DNA of 64,000 nucleotides from NCBI GenBank assembly GCA_036023115.1, contig JAYKKT010000076.1:806001-870000 (forward strand), given 5' to 3'. The first letter of the stretch is position 1; every line of letters starts with the position of its first letter. Under the pieces are notes generated by a model. That model was not told where the DNA came from. It saw only the letters and a list, made by a program, of their open reading frames with translations, and made no database searches. Position numbers and translations under genes: made by a program. Of this stretch, positions 56,808-64,000 are shown one piece after another. The stretch comes from Brasenia schreberi (taxonomy: Eukaryota; Streptophyta; Magnoliopsida; Nymphaeales; Cabombaceae).

Positions 56808-58000
56808 TCAAAAGCATGTATCCCTAGTGGTCTGCCAAAAGCAGATAAGGACAAAGTCATCCTAAATCCTTATGATTTCGAAAACCACCTTTCAAAGATT
56901 CCTATTCACATGTCTATCCTAGAGCTTATAAAAACCTCGCCTAGGCATAGACTTGTATTAGAGAAAATTCTAGAAAGGGCCAAGGTTGATTCGAACATAA
57001 GTCTGGAATCCTTGTTTGCCCAAGTGGCTTTATTAGGAGCAAAATCGCCCATCACTTTTTCAGAAGATGATGTAGATAGACCCTACGAAACCCATAACCA
57101 GGCCCTGCATATCGAGGTGGTTCTAAACAACCACTCTCTGGACAGGTGCCTAGTCGATGGTGGAGGAAGGCTCAACATCCTTCCACTTCATGTGGCGTAC
57201 AAAATCGGAGTCACCTTGACTTCAGTGAACCCAAGCCCCATCGTTATCACTGGATACGATGGGAATGCGTCTAGACCTTTAGGATCCATCGAACTCCCAA
57301 TGGAAACGGGAGGGATCGAACACACGGGGGTGTTCCATGTCTTGGACATCCACCCCCATTAAAACCTTTTGCTGGGAAGGCCCTGGATACACAGTTTGTG
57401 CGCTGTGCCATCCACCTTCCACAGGTGTGTCAAGATCCCTTTTAGGGACCAAGTCATAGTGATCCTAGGTGAGAGTCACCCACAGCTTCAGGGGATCATA
57501 AACTCCCCTTGTTTATCAAGCTCCCAGGCCCATGAGGCTAACCTGGGGCAAATTATGGTTGAGCCACCTCGGCTCGTGTTGGACAACCCTAGGAAGGTTG
57601 TATGTGTGAAGGGGCCGCCCAAAGCAGGCCCCCTCCCGACTTTAATCCTCTTAGGAAAACCCAAGCGTTCCCTATTTCCAAAGCCCTGGACAAGAGTTCA
57701 TACGAGCCTAATATGGACGATAGCATGTTCCAGGACCACGACTTGTATCCAACTTTTTCAAAAAACAAAAAGTCGTGGAACATGTTGTTGAACATGGGCT
57801 ACACGCCCTACAAGAGTCTAGGGGCGCAGAACCAGGGTCTCCTAGAGCCCATCCTGCCTAGGGCCAACCCAAGCCGATATGGGATCGGCTATACTCCCCG
57901 AATACCGCCGGAGCCACCCCCTGTGACCACCTGGGTCAAGGGTGCCCCGGAGCCTGTCTTAGAAGAGACCTACGATTTAGACCTCCTATTCCGAGTCTAA
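56808..58000 (+). pseudogene. Element E ORF1 (gag-protease), part 2
   Basis: It continues SKACIPSGLPKADKDK directly after F's TSD. The protease site reads LVDGGGRLNILPL, a further Gly-to-Arg change. TAA at 57360-57362 replaces a Tyr codon, and one base is lost near 57685, shifting the frame. The end LLFRV is at 58000. Confidence 0.92.
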
Positions 58001-58021
58001 CCCGTAGTGTTTTCCCTTTGT

Positions 58022-58023
58022 AG
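58022..58023 (+). promoter_or_regulatory. Candidate 3' splice site before ORF2 of E
   Basis: GTGTTTTCCCTTTGTAG followed by GTATGACGG, as in A and B. The ATG opens a short frame of 13 codons before a stop. Confidence 0.4.
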
Positions 58024-58115
58024 GTATGACGGAAGATCCCTTTTTTGAAAATACCAAAAACATTTGAAAAACTTAAAATAAAAAAAAAATCGAAAAACAA
58101 GAAAAACAAAAAACA

Positions 58116-61100
58116 ATGGAAAAACAAAAACTCGAAAAAAGAGTGCTTTGTATAGTTCCCAAAGTTCTTGTTTTACAAAAACCAAAAAAAATCGAAAATT
58201 TGGAAAATACCAAAAAAATTTTGCACATAGCTGCTCCTGGTGGGACTTTGGCAAAAGAAAAGGATTTCGAAAGAAACGTCGTCTGCATAGCCAGACCAAA
58301 AATTTCGAAATCACTTGAAAATCCAAGTACAAAACCAGTTCATTTTGAAAACCACGCATCAAGTTCCCTCGGGTCTATAGCCCACGAGAATGATCAAAGC
58401 CCAGAAGTGGATCCCCTTGAAGAAGATCCCACTTCTGAGCTCCCAGAATTTCATAGAATTCTCGATTTTGAAAGACCTTCCCAATCAGTAGGAGGAGATT
58501 TCATAGAGGTGAACCTAGGGGATGATTCCAATCCCAAAACCATCAAAATAGGCGCATGCATGAAACTGAAAAGTTAGCATTCATTGCATTTCTACGAACC
58601 TATTTAGATGTGTTTGCATGGACGTATGAAGACATGCCGGGCATAGATCCCAGCATAGTCGAGCATCGTCTTCCCTTAGATGCAGGTGTAAAACCCATAA
58701 AGCAGAAGCTTAGGAAAATACACCCGAATGTACACACGCAAGTCAAAGAGGGTTTAGAAGATCTGCTAAAAGCCGGATTTATAAAACCCATTGCGTATTC
58801 TGATTGGTTATCAAATATCGTTGTAGTTCGAAAAACCAATGGGAAAATTCGAATATGCATCGATTTCAGAAACCTGAATAAAGCCACTCCAAAAGATAAT
58901 TATCCTTTACCAAACATAGATTTGATAGTCGATAGTACTGCAAATCATGAAATGTTTTCATTCATGGATGGCTATTCAGGCTATAATCAAATCAAACTAA
59001 GTCCACGAGCTCAGGGTAAGACCGCCTTCACAACCCCATGGGGCACGTACTGCTATACAGTCATGCCCTTTGGTTTGAAAAATGCCGGCGCAACATACCA
59101 ACGAGCCATGAACACGATCTTCCATGATCAAATTCATGAGCTTGTAGAGGTGTATGTAGATGATCTCTTGGCGAAATCCAAAACCCGATGCACCCATATC
59201 GAATGTTTACAAAAGATTTTCGAAAGGCTTAGGCTTTACAAAGTAAAGCTAAACCTTCAAAAATGTGTGTTTGGGGTAGAATCAGGGAAGCTTCTAGGCT
59301 TTATGGTGAGCCAAAGGGGAATAGAGGTCGACCCCTCTAAGTGTCGAGCCATCATAGACATGGCTCCACCCTCCAATCTCACCCAAATCCGTAGCCTCCA
59401 GGGTCGATTACAATCCATGCGCCGATTCATATCGAATTTGGCAACTAGATGCGAACCCTTGAACAAACTGTTGAGGAAGGGTACGAAATTCTTATGGGAT
59501 GACGAATGCCAAAAGTCCTTCGAGAGACTGAAGGCATACTTGGTTAATCCCCCGGTTTTGAATCCTCCAAAACAAGGAAAACCGCTTTTATTATACATCT
59601 CCGTGCATGTAAATGCTTTAGGAGCCCTGTTGGCTCAATACGAGGATGACACCCATAAGGAGTATGCCATCTACTATATTTCGAAAACTCTCTTGGCTTA
59701 TTAACGAAATTATCAAGCCATGGAGAAGACGTGCTTGGCCCTAGTCTGGGCCTGCCAGAAGTTCAGACACTATTTCCTAGATCATGAGATCTGGATAGTG
59801 TCCAAGCTTGATCCAATCAAGCACTTGTTCGAAAAACCCATTCTCACAGGTAGATTGGGCAGATGGCAGCTCCTTCTAATGGAGTATGATCTAAAATACC
59901 ATCACCAGATCTACATTAAGGGGCAAGCCCTAGCAGATTACGTGGCTGAATTCCCCTTAGAGGACGCATATCCCACTCTTGTCGAAATGCTTGATGAAGG
60001 CATATTGCAAAACCATTTTCAAAACCACATTTTGGCAAATTCTTTCGAAAACCAAGTATGGAAGATGCACTTCGACGGGGCACGAAACCAACGAGGGGCT
60101 GGTGCTGGGGTCATCCTAATCTCCCCTGAAAAGGGTGAGATTCCCATAGTAGTCCGCTTAGGTTTCGAATGTTCTAACAATGTAGCTGAGTATGAAGCAC
60201 TCATACAAGGCTTAAGGATTTCGAAAACTCTAGGGGCATCATGCATTGAGGTCTTTGGAGATTCGCTCCTTGTCATAAACCAAGTTTTAAAAATTTGGCA
60301 AGTACGTAATGAGAAACTACTTCCATATCACGAGTTGGCCACTCGATTGGTCCAATCCTTCCAGTCGTGTAAACTCATACACGTAGGAAGAGAGGACAAT
60401 GGCATCGCCGATGCCCTCTCCTCCTTGGGTTCAGCCCTGAAGGTCGATCCCATTTCAGGAACCAGATCTTTGGAAATATGGCATGCGCCCCACCCATCCA
60501 CACACGACTTGGACATTTGCCAAAACAACCCAAAGTCTATTGAAAAACCCTGGTTCTATGACATAAAACAATTTTTAGAAAATGGGGGATTTACCGAGGA
60601 TACCACATCCAAAGATAAGGCATTCATTCGTAAGATTTCGACCCGATACACCATTCTGGGTGGGGTCTTATACAAAAAGAGTTTTACAGGCATTCTGCTT
60701 AGGTGTATCGACCTAGAGGAGGCTAGGATAGTAATGCATGAGTTCCACGATGGAGAATGTGGAGGCCATGTTAATGCCAACATGATGGCGATGAAAATAC
60801 TTAGAGGGGGCTATTTTTGGTCCACCCTGAAAAAGGATTGTCATGATCATGTTAGGAAGTGTCATCCGTGTCAAGTGCATGGGCACACCATTCATATCCC
60901 TTCATCTGCATTGCATTCCGTGGTTAGCCCCTGGCCATTTACCATGTGGGCGTTTGACATTGTAGGCCCAATATTTCCAAAGGCCTCGAATGGGCATCGA
61001 TTTATTTTAGCAGCCACAGAGTACTTCTCCAAGTGGGTGGAAGCCATTTCCCTAACCAATGTGATGGGGCAACATGTGGTGGCTTTCATCCGGAAGAATA

Positions 61101-61798
61101 TCTTGGCTCGATTTGGGGTTCCACGAGAACTTGTGTCTGATAATGGTACCCCATTCAAGAATGAGCGGATGGTTAAGTTGTGCAACACGTATGGCATAAC
61201 TCACCACTTCTCCTCGCTCTACTACCCTCAAGGCAACGGCCAAGCCGAAGCCACAAACAAGACTCTCATTAGTATTATTGAGAAAACCTTAGAGAAGGGT
61301 AGGACGTGGCACGAGAAGCTGGATGAAGCCTTATGGGCTTATAGGACTTCCATTCGGACTCCCACGAATGCCACACCATTCGAGTTGGTCTATGGCACAA
61401 ACGCCATTCTTCCCATTCATACTCAACTGCATTCATTTCATACATCCATAGCGCTTGACCTCCCCCTAGAGATGCTTCAGCATGCTAGGATGGCCGAACT
61501 AGATTTGCTAGATGAGAGGCGACTCCTTGCCATGGATCATGCTCGTGCATACCGGCAAAGGATAGCCCGACATTATAGCAAACACATGAGACCTCGCCAC
61601 TTTGAAGTGGGAGATCTGGTCTTAAAAACCATCCACCATCGTGGCCCACACCCCCTAGGCAAGTGGCGCCCCAACTGGGATGGACCCTATGTTGTACGAG
61701 CAACCACTACGAACAATTCGTATTGGTTCATCGATGTAGAAGGTAGGAATTTAGCAGATCCTATCAATATTTAATACTTAAAGAAGTATCATGTGTAG
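58116..61798 (+). pseudogene. Element E ORF2 (pol), dead but nearly full length
   Basis: All domains seen in D are present: MDGYSGYNQ and YVDDLL of reverse transcriptase, degenerate first RNase H, second RNase H with HFDGAR, integrase zinc finger and D,D,E core. Lesions: a 4-nt deletion near 58556 (frameshift), TAA at 59702-59704 where D has Glu, and TAA at 61772-61774 about eight codons before the normal end. Only these three defects separate it from an open frame. Confidence 0.93.
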
Positions 61799-62974
61799 GA
61801 TCTGGGTTAAGTTCCAGTTTTCGAAAATTTTATGGGGATAGCTGCCCTGAGACATGTGAATAAGGTGCAAAGGCGAACTCGTGTGACCCTAGGTGAGAGA
61901 ATTCGCACTTGTGAAAGAGTGGAGTTTTCAAAATCGTGGTTACATTTCAAAACCCTTCTTCCTACAGAGAAAGGCCTAGTTCAACATAGCAAGATACTTG
62001 CAAGTAGTACGTGCTATTTCTAAATAGGCTGATCTGGAATGGATCGAGTGTAGGCTTGGGATAAGTCCTCCCCTCTTCTCTTCTCCTTCCAAAAGGAAAA
62101 CAAAGGCCCAAATCAAAAGGGAATTTCCCATTTAAAGTCTCTTTCCAAAAGAAAGAAACCAGACTTCAAAAAGAAAAATCGATTCTCTTATGAAAAAGAG
62201 GGATTAAAAAAAAAAAAAAATACTCCCAAAGGGAGACCCTCTATGAAAAAAAGGAAAAAGAGGCCAAAAAGCTCAAAAAGAGCAGTTTTCCGCCTTCTAT
62301 GCCTTAAACCACGGGATGCTTCAGAAGGGACCGTGGTATCTCTTTCCCATCCCTGGCTTATCCCAAGCTAAAGCATGGTTCATTTCGAGGAATCCTAAAG
62401 TAAAAATAGGATTTACTTACTTGAATTTCGTCTTGTTTGAGAATTCGACGTTTTGAGTAAGGCGTAGGAATTTGAAATGAAGCTTGTCTTCTTATAAAAC
62501 CTCCGCTAGATAAGCGAGTGTTAAGACTCAAACAAGGGCAAACACGAAGAGCTCGAGATCCTTAGGATCGAAGCTCAAGACAGTTGTCCCTTTTGTAAAT
62601 AGCTTTTGTAAATAAGTTTTGAAAACCGAACATCGAACAGCATAGGATTTGCTCACTTGGAGCAATAGACCTTGTAAGTCTCTAGAGTTCGACCACATCT
62701 GGTCTCTGGGAAGTCGCCACTCTTGGCACCACACCCATGTCATTTGCATTCCACGCATAGTACTTACATGAACATGATCCCATTTAGGACCAGATTCCAT
62801 AGCAAAACCCTTTGGCGTGATATCTCCTCCTACCGGAGTTTGTAAATTGAGATTTTGCTAAAAATAAGACGATCCCATATTCTTCGTGGCTAGATCTAGG
62901 GAGACATTAAAAGGGGTGTTTTGTCATCTTTGCCCTTATCCAAATCTATTTGGACAAGGCCAAAGAGGGGCATC
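61799..62974 (+). other. Element E 3' untranslated region with polypurine tract
   Basis: It is collinear with D's. The palindrome is broken by one base (62939-62954, TCCAAATCTATTTGGA). AAAGAGGGG is at 62962-62970. An A-run near 62208-62220 is expanded compared with other copies. I see no gene. Confidence 0.8.
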
Positions 62975-64000
62975 TGTAAACACCCCGAATTCCCACGAAT
63001 TTCTCAAATTCATCTGGTTTTGTAAAAGCAGCCCCAAAGGGCCATTTTTGAGTCTGGAAACCCAGGAGCCTTCCAAACAACCCTGTACATACGTTTTGAA
63101 CTCTATATTTCGAAAACATACAATATAGCTTTTAAAACCTTTTTAAAACATGTTTTGAAACCCCGAAGCGGCTTGGCCCGATCAAGACAGGACCAGGAGA
63201 GCTAAGAAGAGCCCAGAACCGGAGCACATGTCGAGCTCGGCACAGCAACTCTTGTATCTAATTCACACCCCCAGGATCTCGAATGTCTAAGACCCTGTTC
63301 TTATCAAAATATCCTTTGAAGTCATCTCCGGAAGGCAGAAACGGAGGCGGACGACCATGTTGGCGAAGACCCAACGCAGACGGAGTACTGATGCTGTCAG
63401 ACCCCGCACAAATCGTCCGTTTCGAACCCAGCTCGAAGGAGTCAGAGTTCAGTTTGGATTGGATCTGGACCATATACATCCAGATCCCAACCCAAACCCA
63501 TATGTGGACTTGGATTTGGATTTGGATCCAGAGATCCAATCCAATATCCATATCCATGGCCCACATCACCTTCTCATAAATGGAGGTGGGGCCCACTTGA
63601 AATTCACGTGGGATATTGGGCATGAGAGAGAGTGGGGATGGAAAATATCAAGAGTGTTGTAATTAAGCTTGACTTGTGTGTCAAGTTTGGGGTTAATCAT
63701 GTGGGTTAGCCTAATTGAGTGGGTTTAAGCTTGTAATTAGCCAAAACCTAACCTAGGGTTGCACCAACATGAGGTGGTTAAGGTCTATGGGCCATGCAAA
63801 GGGAGCTCCTTCGCCTAAACCTAACCCAAAACGCCTAATCCTAGCCTAAACCCCTAATCCACCCCTAATCTGAGCCTAATCACCTAACCCACTTCCCTAA
63901 TCCCGGCCTAATCCCAACCTAATCACCTAACCCACTTCCCTAATCCTTCCCTAAACCTAGATTAATTTCCCTAATCCTAGCCTAAACCTAGCCTAATCAC
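62975..64000 (+). repeat. 3' LTR of element E, first 1026 bp
   Basis: It starts TGTAAACACC and matches 48464 onward. The window ends inside the CCTAA array (from about 63814). Confidence 0.93.

Larger units (their letters stand above)
15211..64000 (+). mobile_element. Element B: Tat-lineage retrotransposon containing C, D and E; right end outside window
   Basis: B's own pieces are its 5' LTR (15211-17629 and 22450-23609), leader, gag-pro, pol part 1 (to 29546), pol part 2 (from 44134), 3' untranslated region and 3' LTR part (46335-48463). Three insertions of the same family interrupt it. The first 390 bp or so of its two LTRs differ at about 14 positions by eye (about 3.6%), so it is about as old as A. 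It shares with A a nonsense mutation and a 1-nt deletion that are absent from D and E. Confidence 0.9.
48464..64000 (+). mobile_element. Element E: Tat-lineage retrotransposon, defective, right end outside window
   Basis: It has a full 5' LTR, leader, gag-pro interrupted by solo LTR F, pol, 3' untranslated region and the first 1026 bp of the 3' LTR. By eye the first ~1 kb of the two LTRs differ at about 16 positions (about 1.6%), so E is younger than A and B but older than D. In coding sequence it groups with D (GNASRPLG, IEHTGVF), not with A/B (GNTSRPLG, IKHTRVF). Confidence 0.93.

Overview
The window holds no cellular gene that I can support. It is a nest of copies of one LTR-retrotransposon family of the plant Ty3/gypsy Tat lineage, all inserted into each other. 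The host is a seed plant, most likely a flowering plant. The evidence is a two-RNase-H pol of the Tat type, LTRs longer than 3 kb, 5-bp target-site duplications (TSDs), and telomere-like CCTAA runs inside the LTRs. Nothing here identifies the species.

The elements are named by letter. H (minus strand) is only a gag-protease fragment at 1-905. A (plus) is inserted into H: its 5' LTR is 906-4323, its body runs to 14776, and its 3' LTR starts at 14777. G (minus) is a solo LTR at 4431-7722 inside A's leader. B (plus) is inserted into A's 3' LTR at 15211 and continues past the window. Three elements sit inside B. C (plus, 17630-22444, TSD CCAAG) lies in B's 5' LTR and is internally deleted. D (plus, 29547-44128, TSD ACCAT) lies in B's integrase and is complete. 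E (plus, from 48464 past the window end) lies in B's 3' LTR. F (minus, solo LTR 53614-56802, TSD GCCCC) lies in E's gag. The deepest path is H > A > B > E > F, five levels of the same family.

A complete copy (D, 14.58 kb) has this order. The 5' LTR is about 3.3 kb, with a U3 hairpin pair, a telomere-like CCTAA array, a TATA box followed by a C-run/G-run, GTAAGT splice-donor-like sites, a tandem array of about 109 bp units, a 14-bp array and a U5 hairpin. Next come a primer-binding site, a 145-nt leader ending in a splice-acceptor-like tract, and ORF1 (gag, zinc knuckle, protease; 956 aa). A second acceptor-like tract precedes ORF2 (reverse transcriptase, degenerate gypsy RNase H, intact second RNase H, integrase; 1228 aa). 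A 1.18-kb 3' untranslated region, a polypurine tract and the 3' LTR follow. D's two LTRs differ by about 4 substitutions and one 3-nt indel by eye, so D is very young. A and B differ between LTRs by about 3.5% in the parts compared, and E by about 1.6%. A, B, C, E and H are all coding-dead.

The points most worth a second look are: the young intact copy D; acceptor-like signals in front of both ORFs paired with donor-like sites in the LTR, suggesting separate spliced mRNAs; an Asp-Gly-Gly protease motif in place of Asp-Ser/Thr-Gly in every copy; two defects shared by A and B that imply mobilisation in trans; and short templated duplications at two deletion junctions. All divergence counts were made by eye.
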